Shown here piece after piece: positions 45,609 to 53,967 of a stretch of DNA of 64,000 nt. This DNA is from Candidatus Eisenbacteria bacterium. GTDB lineage: Bacteria; Eisenbacteria; RBG-16-71-46; CAIMUX01; JAHJDP01. Made by a program: the position numbers and the translations under genes. The notes under the pieces are model-generated. The model made no database searches, was not told the origin of the DNA, and worked only from the letters and a program-made list of their open reading frames with translations. Each line of letters opens with the position of its first letter. Within the stretch, counting starts at the first letter, position 1. The stretch covers positions 1-64,000 of the forward strand of contig JAHJDP010000046.1 in NCBI GenBank assembly GCA_018831195.1. Reading direction: 5' to 3'.

Positions 45609-46187
45609 CTACTCGTTGTCGGCTACCCTCACCCAGGTCGTATTGCGGCCTAATTTTACAAAGCCGACTTTTACATAACCGAACAACTCAAGTCGGTTTT
45701 CATCCTCTAAGGTTAGCTTACAGCGGTAGGTCTTGCCGTTCTTTGGATCGTAAATGCGGCCATCAACCCATTTGTTTTTGCCGTCGTGCACAAAGTCGCG
45801 CATCATCTCCAAACCGATGAGCGGCCGGTCACGGAGACTTTCGTCGGGATTGTGGAGATCCACGAGCGGCATGCCCAGGGTGCCCTCGGGATCATCTTCT
45901 ACATAATCCGGTTTGTTCAGCCAAATGATGCGGCCGCAGATCTTGCCATCCGATTCATAAACCTCGACATGGGACCATCGGTCTTCCTGATGTTCCGTCT
46001 CCCAGATCCCAAGAATTGCATGGGGTTCAAAAATCGGATCATCTCCGGCGGAGACTCGATCCGGCATGCTTGCGGTGAGGAGCACTGGGACAATGACAAG
46101 TAGAATGATAAAGACGCACCGGCGAAGCGCCGCATGGGAGGGAAGAGACCGCCTCGTGAACAGAAGAATTGTGAGTGACGTCGTCAT
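45609..46187 (-). CDS. DUF2147 family secreted protein
   Basis: A 192-residue product with an N-terminal signal or anchor (CVFIILLVIVPVLLTASMPD). The mature part follows the DUF2147 pattern: ILGIWETEHQEDRWSHVEVYESDGKICGRIIWL, NPDESLRDRPLIGLEMMRDF, KWVDGRIYDPKNGKTYRCKLTL, and a final GRNTTWVRV. The family is a periplasmic beta-sandwich of unknown function, common in FCB and proteobacteria. The upstream hairpin separates it from the beta-barrel gene. Confidence 0.85.
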   Translation of the reverse strand: MTTSLTILLFTRRSLPSHAALRRCVFIILLVIVPVLLTASMPDRVSAGDDPIFEPHAILGIWETEHQEDRWSHVEVYESDGKICGRIIWLNKPDYVEDDPEGTLGMPLVDLHNPDESLRDRPLIGLEMMRDFVHDGKNKWVDGRIYDPKNGKTYRCKLTLEDENRLELFGYVKVGFVKLGRNTTWVRVADNE

Positions 46188-46211
46188 GATGATTCTCCTT
46201 TATCACTCAAG

Positions 46212-46241
46212 AGCCCCGGCACCTATTGGGGCGCCGGGGCT
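46212..46241 (-). terminator. GC-rich hairpin between the beta-barrel and DUF2147 genes
   Basis: AGCCCCGGC and GCCGGGGCT form nine perfect pairs around a 12-base loop. It lies 34 bases after the beta-barrel gene's stop on the same strand. No T-run follows, so it could be a partial terminator or an mRNA-stabilising stem. Confidence 0.5.
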
Positions 46242-46274
46242 GAAGCTTGCTCTGCAGATGATGCTACCGAATTT

Positions 46275-47465
46275 TTACTTCAACCGGTAGCTGATACTTC
46301 CGAGCAGCGCCCAGTTCCAATCGCTGTCACCGAAGCCGTCATCAATGTAGGAAAACTGAAACTCCGGGTTGAAGGACAGGCTGTTCTCAATGTAGAAGAT
46401 ATAGGTGCTCTTCAGGTCGAGTCTCAATATATTCTCAAGACCATCGGCCGTCGGGATTTCGTAGTTCAGCGCCAGGCTGTTGTACCAATCGATTCGATTG
46501 GATAGCTCATAGTCGACACGGAACAAATCACCCAGGTGGTAGACGGGATCGTCCTCGAGGACCGTTGATAATGTCGCCTCATTCAAGAACTGGAATTTGA
46601 GGCCCACCGGTCTCGTCCACAAGAAGCGGCCCGAGATGCGCGGATCGCCGCTCTCACCGTCAAAATCTGAAAGCTGGGCCCCCACGCCAAGGCGCGCCAC
46701 CCAGCCGTGCCAGCGCTGGGCGGTGGGCTCGTCGAGGATTTCCTGGATCCGAATGATTCCGATAGCTCCCAGTCCTTCATGCGCAAGGACACCGCTTTCA
46801 CGAATCACCCTCTCCATCTCTTCATACCAATACTTTCGATACTCGACGGCTCCGTACTGGCTGCGGAATTCCCCCTGACGGTCGATTATGGCCGCGACAT
46901 CCAGAAGGGTTTGATCCGGCATGTCTTTGGTAATGACCCCGTACTTCTTGAAGTCCTCATTCATTCGAATGGCCTGCTTGAGGACGGTGGCGTTGATCGT
47001 ACGGCCATACCCGGCGCCGACTTCCACATCCACGCGTGGATCATCCGCATCATCCTGGTAGGCCAGCTTCCGGTACTCGACCTCCACGGCGCCGAAACCG
47101 AAGAAATTCGAAGGCTGCTTTAGATACTTGTCGGCTGTAGTCGAGGCCAGGATATTGAAGGCATCCTGAGACTCGGAATCTTCTTCGATGCCTTTGGAAA
47201 GGGAGAATCCCCCCAGGATACTGAGGTCGTAGCTGAACGGCAAAGACCGGTAATTCAAACCGTAGGAGGCCGTTCCGCCAATTGTATAACCAACCTCCGT
47301 CGAATCAGCGGAGTTGCCGACCGCATTGAACAAACCGTTGACGAAGGCCTGTTGAGTTGTGCTCTTTGGGAACTCGTAATCGGTTAAGGATATGGCTCCT
47401 GCTTGGGTGGATGCGCACACCAACAGGGTTAATAAGGTCGCAAGAAACAGAGGTAGATACCTCAT
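46275..47465 (-). CDS. Putative outer-membrane beta-barrel protein, unknown function
   Basis: A 396-residue product. AAGGAGAAC close upstream fixes the ATG at 47465 (MRYLPLFLATLLTLLVCAS), which begins a signal peptide. Alternating amphipathic strands are visible: EVGYTIGGTASYGLNYRSLPFSYDLSILG and IENSLSFNPEFQFSYIDDG. The terminal WNWALLGSISYRLK is typical of outer-membrane barrels. A central 90-residue mostly helical segment (INATVLKQAIRMNEDFKKYG and following) is unusual for a simple barrel. No family recognised; DUF481-like is possible. Confidence 0.6.
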   Translation of the reverse strand: MRYLPLFLATLLTLLVCASTQAGAISLTDYEFPKSTTQQAFVNGLFNAVGNSADSTEVGYTIGGTASYGLNYRSLPFSYDLSILGGFSLSKGIEEDSESQDAFNILASTTADKYLKQPSNFFGFGAVEVEYRKLAYQDDADDPRVDVEVGAGYGRTINATVLKQAIRMNEDFKKYGVITKDMPDQTLLDVAAIIDRQGEFRSQYGAVEYRKYWYEEMERVIRESGVLAHEGLGAIGIIRIQEILDEPTAQRWHGWVARLGVGAQLSDFDGESGDPRISGRFLWTRPVGLKFQFLNEATLSTVLEDDPVYHLGDLFRVDYELSNRIDWYNSLALNYEIPTADGLENILRLDLKSTYIFYIENSLSFNPEFQFSYIDDGFGDSDWNWALLGSISYRLK

Positions 47466-47858
47466 GATTGTTCTCCTTCCGAGATTTTTGCTCCGCACTC
47501 ATGGAGCGTGGAGCTGCTCTACCGTGGGAATTTATAGACGCCGATTGAAACATCCCCCGCGGCATCCGTGAACTTGACAGATCGCTTTCCCACAATCGCT
47601 TTGCAGCCAAGGCTGAATGTATCCCAGGCACACAGGAAGTCAATTTAAAAAGAGCTCCCCAGGCTGGGATCTAACATATTGTCATCGAGTACTTTATAAA
47701 TACCATTGCACTGGAATTTCGATTTGCGCGGGCCAAGGGAAGGTGTGTCTGTTGCAGCAAACCGAAGTGGGCGGAGCGCTTTTGATGTGGGGATCAAAAG
47801 GATGCTATGATGCTTGCGGACTGGCGGGCAGCTTGTGAGAGAGCGGGAGGAGAAGCTG
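47466..47858. other. Intergenic region between divergent genes
   Basis: About 390 bases separate the barrel gene and the amidohydrolase gene. It must contain two divergent promoters, but I could not identify convincing -35/-10 pairs. A short AT-rich patch (ACTTTATAAATACC, about 47688-47701) is the only candidate -10 region. No RNA gene seen. Confidence 0.4.
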
Positions 47859-48656
47859 GTGAATAGAGAAAAGCGAATTTGGAAGATAGTGAAAGGAAAC
47901 GGACCCATTGTGGCGGCGGCGGTCCACGACGGGCATGAGATCCGGCCGGGTTTGAGAAGGCTGATGGCTTTAAGTGAAGAGGACCGGTTGCGGGAGGAAG
48001 ATCCCTTCACAGGTTCATGGACGGATCTGGCACCAACGCGGATTATCGCCACACACTCCCGATTCCAGGTGGATCTGAACCGGCCCCGAGAGCGAGCCGT
48101 GTACCGCTGGCCGGAGGATGCATGGAACCTTCAGGTTTGGAGGAACGAACTTCCGGAGGATGAGATAAACAAGTCTTTGGACGGGTATGATGCATTTTAT
48201 GGTGATGTGACCAACCTTTTCGAGGGTTTGGCTGAGAGGTTCAACCGCTTTGTTGTTTTCGATCTTCATTCCTACAACCATCGGAGATCCGGGCCGGACG
48301 GGACGCCGGCGGATCCGGAAGGGAATCCGGAGGTCAACATTGGAACGGGAACGATGGACCGAAGCTATTGGACTCCCGTGGTGGATCAGATTATCGCCAG
48401 CCTCCGTGAAGTCGACTTTCTCGGCCGCCGGCTCGATGTTCGGGAGAATGTTAAATTCAAGGGCGGCCACTTCCCGCGCTGGATTCACAAGACATTTCCT
48501 CTCACGGGGTGCGCTGTGGCCATTGAATTCAAGAAGTTCTTCATGAACGAGTGGACCGGTGAGCTGGATCGGGAGCAACATGGTGCGATTCACGAGGCTC
48601 TTCGGAGTTGCGTTCCCAGGGTCCAGGAGACTCTCTCGAGGATGATTCGGGGATGA
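47859..48656 (+). CDS. N-formylglutamate amidohydrolase family protein
   Basis: GTG at 47859 with GGAGGA six bases upstream gives 265 residues; longer in-frame starts lack a ribosome-binding site. Family motifs: AAAVHDGHEIRPGLRR (the metal/substrate site), RAVYRWPEDAWNLQVWR, FVVFDLHSYNHRR and KGGHFPRWIHKTFP. Classical HutG-like enzymes hydrolyse N-formylglutamate, but this neighbourhood has no histidine-degradation genes. The end overlaps the DUF1704 gene by four bases (ATGA), so it is probably dedicated to that cluster. Confidence 0.88.
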   Translation: MNREKRIWKIVKGNGPIVAAAVHDGHEIRPGLRRLMALSEEDRLREEDPFTGSWTDLAPTRIIATHSRFQVDLNRPRERAVYRWPEDAWNLQVWRNELPEDEINKSLDGYDAFYGDVTNLFEGLAERFNRFVVFDLHSYNHRRSGPDGTPADPEGNPEVNIGTGTMDRSYWTPVVDQIIASLREVDFLGRRLDVRENVKFKGGHFPRWIHKTFPLTGCAVAIEFKKFFMNEWTGELDREQHGAIHEALRSCVPRVQETLSRMIRG

Positions 48657-50575
48657 GCAGAACGACTCCCAATGTGAACCCGGGATTCGAGGAATTCTCG
48701 GATAGGGATATCTCAACCGTTATACAAAGGCTGGCAGAGAACAAACGGGTGCGCCGCAAGCTGCCCATTTGGGGGCGCATCCACATCGACCGCCAGCTGC
48801 CCTTCCTGTGTGTCTATCGCCGCCCCATAGCCGGGCACGATCACGGGACGGATCGGCTTGTTCTGAGCGAGGCGGCCTATCTCAACGCTCCAGGGGAAAA
48901 GCGATTCCAGAGAAACCTCGCAAACTTGGTGGAGCGGTTGGCCTCCTTGATGATCGACCGCTTCGGGGCTTTTCTGGTTCTTGAGCTGTGGTCGGAGAAG
49001 AGCGCTGAGGCATCGGATGATAACCAGCCTCGTATCCCGTGCTTCCGAATTCTCCACCCTCCTGATGTGGAAATCGAATCGACGATTAGAGTGCTCCAAG
49101 AGGGGCTCATGGCTCTCCGGGCGGCGAAGCAGCGGGCGGTCATTACCACACAGGGGGCTCGAAAGATTGCACCGCCCGGGATGATGCCGCTCTTACCCGT
49201 ACATCGCCTTCAGGAACTCGGAGGTTACATCCTCGGTCTCGAGATCAAGCCCGTCTACTCCGACCCGGAGAGCGGGGATGTGTACCCTCTGGTGCTTCGG
49301 GCGTTCCGGCGGCAGCTGAGTCATATTCTTGATCGCGCGTTTTTCGAGTTCACCCGGAAGCATACGACCCATCACCCTCCCCATTTTCACTCGCTGGGCC
49401 GGCGGGCTGTTGTTAAAGCTGTATGGGATGTAGACCGCGCCCTTGCGGCCGTCAGCGACTCTTTCGACTTTCTCTACCAGGTCACCCCGATGAACACCGA
49501 AGAGGCGTGGAAAACTTTTCAGCGAAAAGGGTTTGAGAAGGAGCCGGTCTTCATCTACCGTCCCTCCACCATAGATCCGGGTCTTGTGAAGCGTGATCTC
49601 TATGGTATCCGTATGGAACGGATAGAAGATCCGACTCTGCTGAATCTTTTCATGGGCAAGCAAATGGAGTTGGATCGCCAGCTGACCATGCTCAATGATC
49701 TGGGAACGAAAAAGTTCATGTACGCCAGCCTCCAGCTCCACGGCGATGTATCGACCTCGCTGGTCAATGTCGCCAAGGAGATCTTAGAGGGCGCGCCCCG
49801 CCGAAGCCGCGGTGAGTCGGCCGGGGGCGGCTTGACGGCGCCGGCCTTCGCTGAGAAAGCGGCGGCCGAGATCGCCCGATATGTACGGAGATATCCTGAG
49901 TTTAAGGCGAAGGTTCAGGTCTCGAACGAAATGTACTCCGGGCTGCTCGTGTCCCGAGGGAAGCTGCTTGTTGGAAAGGAAACCCGGATCCCAGCGCACC
50001 GAGCCGACGCTCTTATACAACACGAGATCGGAACGCACCTCCTGACTTACTACAACGGGCAGGCTCAGCCATTCAAGATGCTCTACACCGGCCTTCCCGG
50101 GTATGACGAACTGCAGGAGGGTTTGGCGGTGCTGGCGGAATATCTTGTCGGCGGCCTCACGTCCGAGAGGATGCGCGTGCTTGCCGCCCGCGTCATGGCG
50201 GCCCGGGCGCTGATCGATGGGGCCACTTTCGTCGAAGTCTTCAGGCTCCTGGAGAGGACGTATGAATTCAGCCGCCTCACCGCTTATACGATCACCATGC
50301 GCGTTTTTAGAGGCGGTGGATTCACCAAGGATGCCCACTATCTCCGGGGTCTTCGGGGTATTCTCAACTACCTTGCCAGCAAGGGCGATTTCGAGATACT
50401 CTTCGTTGGTAAGATTGCGCGGACCCATGTTGGAGTGATCAAGGAACTGCTTCTACGTCAGATCCTTAAGCCCCCGCCGCTCTACCCGCATTATCTCGAA
50501 ACACCGATGGCCCAGTCCCGGCTGGAGACTCTGCGTCGGGGATTAACGGTTCTCGATCTTATGAAGAAGAAATAG
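48653..50575 (+). CDS. DUF1704 (QEGLA-motif, MATCAP-like) putative metallo-carboxypeptidase
   Basis: A 640-residue protein from ATG 48653. HEIGTH at residues 457-462 (His457, Glu458, His462) is the HExxxH zinc site of the DUF1704/tyrosine-carboxypeptidase family. ELQEGLAVLAEYL supplies Glu489 as the third ligand. In animals the family includes the tubulin detyrosinase MATCAP, while bacterial members are annotated as flavohemoglobin expression-modulating QEGLA proteins. The N-terminal 250 residues resemble the other half of the family. It is flanked by an amidohydrolase and a glutathione-synthetase-like ligase, a cluster that recurs widely. Confidence 0.86.
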   Translation: MSRTTPNVNPGFEEFSDRDISTVIQRLAENKRVRRKLPIWGRIHIDRQLPFLCVYRRPIAGHDHGTDRLVLSEAAYLNAPGEKRFQRNLANLVERLASLMIDRFGAFLVLELWSEKSAEASDDNQPRIPCFRILHPPDVEIESTIRVLQEGLMALRAAKQRAVITTQGARKIAPPGMMPLLPVHRLQELGGYILGLEIKPVYSDPESGDVYPLVLRAFRRQLSHILDRAFFEFTRKHTTHHPPHFHSLGRRAVVKAVWDVDRALAAVSDSFDFLYQVTPMNTEEAWKTFQRKGFEKEPVFIYRPSTIDPGLVKRDLYGIRMERIEDPTLLNLFMGKQMELDRQLTMLNDLGTKKFMYASLQLHGDVSTSLVNVAKEILEGAPRRSRGESAGGGLTAPAFAEKAAAEIARYVRRYPEFKAKVQVSNEMYSGLLVSRGKLLVGKETRIPAHRADALIQHEIGTHLLTYYNGQAQPFKMLYTGLPGYDELQEGLAVLAEYLVGGLTSERMRVLAARVMAARALIDGATFVEVFRLLERTYEFSRLTAYTITMRVFRGGGFTKDAHYLRGLRGILNYLASKGDFEILFVGKIARTHVGVIKELLLRQILKPPPLYPHYLETPMAQSRLETLRRGLTVLDLMKKK

Positions 50576-50595
50576 AGAAGAGAAGGGAGTAGAAA

Positions 50596-51645
50596 ATGAG
50601 AGTTGGATTCATGGTAAACGACATCGATACGGAGCAGGCGGGGTATACAACGATCCGCTTGGCCATGGCGCTCATCAATCGCGGACACGAAGCCTGGTTT
50701 ATGGGCGCCGGCGATTTCGCCCTGGATCCCGAGGATAAGGTCAAGGCCCGCGCCCGTACGGTGATCGGGAAAAAGTATAAATCATCCGAGGTTATAACAG
50801 CCGACCTTCAAGGGAAGAAGCGCTCGAGAATTGAGCGCATTACAGTGGACGATTTAGATGTCCTGATGCTGCGTAACGATCCATCAACAGAGCCCGGCTT
50901 CCGTGCTTGGGCCCAAACCTCGGGTATCAATTTTGGCCGGGTCGCCATGCGGCATGGCGTCATTGTCCTAAACGACCCGAATGGATTGGCCAAGGCCATG
51001 AACAAAATGTACTTCCAGCTGTTCCCCGAGGAAGTGAGACCGCGAACCCTCATCACCATGGATCGCGCTGAGATCAAGGCGTTTATCGAGGAGATGGGGG
51101 GGACGGCCGTTCTGAAGCCGTTGCAGGGATCGGGCGGCAGTGGCGTCTTTCTGGTGAAGCCGGAGCACAAAGCGAATCTGAATCAGATGATCGAGTCATT
51201 GACACGGGATGGCTACATCATCGCGCAGGAATACCTCCCGTCCGCGTCGGAGGGGGACACACGCTTTTTTGTCATGAACGGCCGGCCCCTGCGGTACAAG
51301 GGAAAATATGCGGCCTTCCGGCGCGTGCGCACGGGTGACGATATGCGCAGCAACATCCACGCGGGCGGAAAACTCAGAGAGGCCGTGATTACGGATGTTC
51401 ATCTCAAGGTCGCGGAGATCGTCCGCCCGAAACTGGTGCAGGATGGAATGTTTCTCGTGGGACTCGATATCGTCGGAGACAGGCTGATGGAGATCAATGT
51501 CTTCAGCCCGGGTGGCTTGGGCAGCGCTCAGAAATTTGAGAAGGTGAATTTCACCTACGCCGTCATCGATGCGCTGGAAAGCAAGGTCAATTATATGCAG
51601 TACTACCGAAGGAACTTCGCCAATGTAGAAATGGCAACGCTGTAG
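50596..51645 (+). CDS. Glutathione-synthetase-like ATP-grasp ligase
   Basis: A 349-residue ATP-grasp enzyme. The start MRVGFMVNDIDTEQAGYTTIRLAM resembles GshB but with its own pattern. The ATP loop TAVLKPLQGSGGSGVFLVKP lies near residue 172, EYLPSASEGDTRFFVMNGRP binds nucleotide, and GDRLMEINVFSPGG holds the Glu/Asn metal ligands. GshB proper is about 315 residues. No gshA is nearby, so the substrate is probably not glutathione. It follows the DUF1704 peptidase after 20 bases with GAAGGGAG in between. It probably forms the bond that the peptidase cleaves (inference). Confidence 0.88.
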   Translation: MRVGFMVNDIDTEQAGYTTIRLAMALINRGHEAWFMGAGDFALDPEDKVKARARTVIGKKYKSSEVITADLQGKKRSRIERITVDDLDVLMLRNDPSTEPGFRAWAQTSGINFGRVAMRHGVIVLNDPNGLAKAMNKMYFQLFPEEVRPRTLITMDRAEIKAFIEEMGGTAVLKPLQGSGGSGVFLVKPEHKANLNQMIESLTRDGYIIAQEYLPSASEGDTRFFVMNGRPLRYKGKYAAFRRVRTGDDMRSNIHAGGKLREAVITDVHLKVAEIVRPKLVQDGMFLVGLDIVGDRLMEINVFSPGGLGSAQKFEKVNFTYAVIDALESKVNYMQYYRRNFANVEMATL

Positions 51646-51700
51646 GGCCACCGAGTTCAATATCAGACGACCGGGCTTTATCACCAAGTGGGGAAACGGA

Positions 51701-52834
51701 ATGGACAAGCTAAGCCGCTGGTGGGGGGATTTCCCGTTTGAAGTGGATGAGCGAAAGCATTGGCAAATCGGACCATTGAGCTTGTCGATTCGCCGCAGCT
51801 CCCTGGAATGGCGCATCATCCACAACCAAGAGCCTGACCCGCTGAAAGACATCTTGATTACCGCTGAGCCGGTGGGAACCGAGACCTCTGATGAGGTGGA
51901 GTCCATGAACCGCTTTGCCTTTCGCCGTACCCCCAAGCTGTTGCGGCTTCTTCCGGCACTCGCCGATCGGCCGATTGTGGTGAAACCCGCGACTCCTCTT
52001 TTCTTACCGCCGGGTGAAGAGGTCATTCTCTATGTCAGCACCGCGTTATGGGTCCAGATCCACGTCGGCAAGCCCTGGAGTCAGCTTCAAGAAACAGCCA
52101 CATTCCGGCCCACCGACACCTGGTTCGGCCCCTCGACGATCACTGGAGAATTGTGTTATGGGAGCAGGACCAACGCGCGCCTGCGGCTTGAGGATCTTCC
52201 CATCCGGTCGCACCGGGCCGTCTCGGCCGTCACGATTATAAATAGGGCGAAATCGGCTCTGTCCCTTGAAAAGCTGAAGCTGCCCACACAGAACCTTTCT
52301 CTTTACACCACGCCGGCTGGACATCTTTGGACGGATGCTCTCATTCTCGAGCGCGAGCAGGATGATGAGCAGGCCAATGTCCGCCTGAGTGAGAAGCATG
52401 TGCCGGCAGGGTCTAAAGTTGTGAATGAACCGCGTCAACAACTCGAGAAGGGCTTCCTGTTAGAAGCTTTTGGTGGATTATTCGGTAGGAGAGCGGAGAA
52501 AGAAGATGACCGGATTTCTGGAAAGCCTGGGTTTGAGTCAGATATTGACTCCCGATCGGCTCGTCAGCTTGCTCAAAGCGGTGCTTACGCTCATCATCGG
52601 TGTACTGCTGGCGCGCCTTGCCAGCTCGGCGGCCGCCAAAGTCATAAAGGGCCGGATGAGCCTGCACGAGGCCGTCATCGTTCGAAGGCTCGTCTTTTAC
52701 ATTTTGACGGGACTCGTTCTCGCGACCGCACTTCACCAACTGGGTTTTCAACTCGGTGTCCTCCTGGGCGCAGCAGGAATTCTCACCGTGGCCATTGGTT
52801 TTGCATCCCAAACCTCCGCCTCAAATCTCATTAG
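51701..52834 (+). CDS. DUF432 family protein, reading frame runs into mscS
   Basis: The first 270 or so residues (MDKLSRWWGDFPFEVDERKHWQIGPL..., LPPGEEVILYVSTALWVQIHVG, TWFGPSTITGELCYGSRTNARL) fit the DUF432 pattern, which is often encoded beside mechanosensitive channels. After GGLFGRRAEKE (about nucleotide 52505) the frame has no stop for another 109 codons. Those codons overlap the mscS gene out of phase, with a basic, low-complexity composition. The natural end is probably near 52505, so a lost stop or indel is likely. The N-terminal part is sound; the tail is doubtful. Confidence 0.7.
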   Translation: MDKLSRWWGDFPFEVDERKHWQIGPLSLSIRRSSLEWRIIHNQEPDPLKDILITAEPVGTETSDEVESMNRFAFRRTPKLLRLLPALADRPIVVKPATPLFLPPGEEVILYVSTALWVQIHVGKPWSQLQETATFRPTDTWFGPSTITGELCYGSRTNARLRLEDLPIRSHRAVSAVTIINRAKSALSLEKLKLPTQNLSLYTTPAGHLWTDALILEREQDDEQANVRLSEKHVPAGSKVVNEPRQQLEKGFLLEAFGGLFGRRAEKEDDRISGKPGFESDIDSRSARQLAQSGAYAHHRCTAGAPCQLGGRQSHKGPDEPARGRHRSKARLLHFDGTRSRDRTSPTGFSTRCPPGRSRNSHRGHWFCIPNLRLKSH

Positions 52835-53360
52835 TGGACTTTTCCTCATCGCCGAGCGCCCTTTTGCTGTGGGAGACTTGGTGATGGTTGAAAATACAAC
52901 GGGGATTGTACAGTCTATTGATCTCTTGTCGGTTAAACTCCGGACATTCGACAACCTCTTCGTACGGGTTCCAAACGAACACATCATCAAGTCGATCGTT
53001 ACAAATGTGACCCGCTTTCCGATACGGCGAGTGGATATCGAAGTGGGCATCGCCTACAAGGAAAATGTCGAGAAGGTCAGGGGAATCTTGTTTGGTGTCG
53101 CGGATCGAAATCCTCTTTGCCTGGATGATCCCAAGCCCATATTGATTTTCATGGGCTACGGTGATTCGGCTTTGGAGTTCAAGTTCTGCGTGTGGGGCGC
53201 CAGCGGAAATTTCCTGGATCTGATGAACTCGATAAAAGAAGAGATCAAGGTTGCCTTTGATGACCAGGGAATTGAAATACCGTTTCCGCACCGGACATTG
53301 TACACGGGCAGCGTAACGGAGCCATTCCCCGTTCGTGTTGTAGAGGAATCAAAGAGCTAG
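52506..53360 (+). CDS. mscS: Small-conductance mechanosensitive channel (MscS family)
   Basis: The 284-residue product starts at ATG 52506 after GGAGAAAGA. Three membrane segments are expected in residues 15-110. The pore helix AAGILTVAIGFASQTSASNLISG is the MscS TM3 hallmark. The beta domain follows (FAVGDLVMVENTTGIVQSIDLLSVKLRTFDNLFVRVPNEH) with the C-terminal alpha/beta domain (DDQGIEIPFPHRTLY). It gates on membrane tension to relieve hypo-osmotic shock. The gene overlaps the DUF432 frame by 329 bases. Confidence 0.93.
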   Translation: MTGFLESLGLSQILTPDRLVSLLKAVLTLIIGVLLARLASSAAAKVIKGRMSLHEAVIVRRLVFYILTGLVLATALHQLGFQLGVLLGAAGILTVAIGFASQTSASNLISGLFLIAERPFAVGDLVMVENTTGIVQSIDLLSVKLRTFDNLFVRVPNEHIIKSIVTNVTRFPIRRVDIEVGIAYKENVEKVRGILFGVADRNPLCLDDPKPILIFMGYGDSALEFKFCVWGASGNFLDLMNSIKEEIKVAFDDQGIEIPFPHRTLYTGSVTEPFPVRVVEESKS

Positions 53361-53390
53361 GCCTGGTGAGGCCTGCTCAAGGAGGTCAAT

Positions 53391-53909
53391 ATGTCACGGT
53401 TTTTTATGGGCCTGCTGGCGATGGCGATGATAATGATCCCGGCGACCGGCGCACTGGCGCAGGGAAGTGATGGGTTGCAGGGCATTCAGAGTGTTTATGT
53501 CCTCATCCAGGACCTTCCGGAGGAACTGGCAAAGGACGGTCTAACTCAGGAGATTCTTCGTAAGGATATGGAAGAGCCCATCCTGGCGACCGGACTCCGC
53601 GTGCTTTCTCTCGAAGAATCGATGGAGGCCCGCCCGGATCAGGGGATCCTCAGGCTCGTCATCATGTCCCAACCCGTATCGGAAAATAATCGCATCTATG
53701 CCGTGCGGTTGGATTTCAGGCGTAAGGTCATGATCGCCGGCCAGCCTGAAACGCAGCTGATGGCCAGCACCTGGCAGGCGCTTGATATCGGCATGACGCC
53801 CATCAAAGATATGCTCGAGATTCGAAGCGCGGCACGCGACCTGGTGAGCAAGTTTGCTGCGGATCACAGCAATGCCAATCCCAAAGTGCCGGGGAAATCT
53901 TCGAAGTAG
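53391..53909 (+). CDS. Secreted protein of unknown function
   Basis: A 172-residue product with a signal peptide (LLAMAMIMIPATGALA). AAGGAGG five bases upstream marks the start. The mature part alternates strands and helices (SVYVLIQDLPEELAKDGLTQEILRKDM, GILRLVIMSQ, RIYAVRLDFRRKVMI), resembling small periplasmic lipid- or metal-handling domains, but no family is recognised. It is 30 bases after mscS and probably in the same transcript. Confidence 0.6.
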   Translation: MSRFFMGLLAMAMIMIPATGALAQGSDGLQGIQSVYVLIQDLPEELAKDGLTQEILRKDMEEPILATGLRVLSLEESMEARPDQGILRLVIMSQPVSENNRIYAVRLDFRRKVMIAGQPETQLMASTWQALDIGMTPIKDMLEIRSAARDLVSKFAADHSNANPKVPGKSSK

Positions 53910-53967
53910 GCATCCAACGAAGACCGGCCGATCGAAGCGGCCGGCGGGAGATCCCAGGCTTCCGCCG

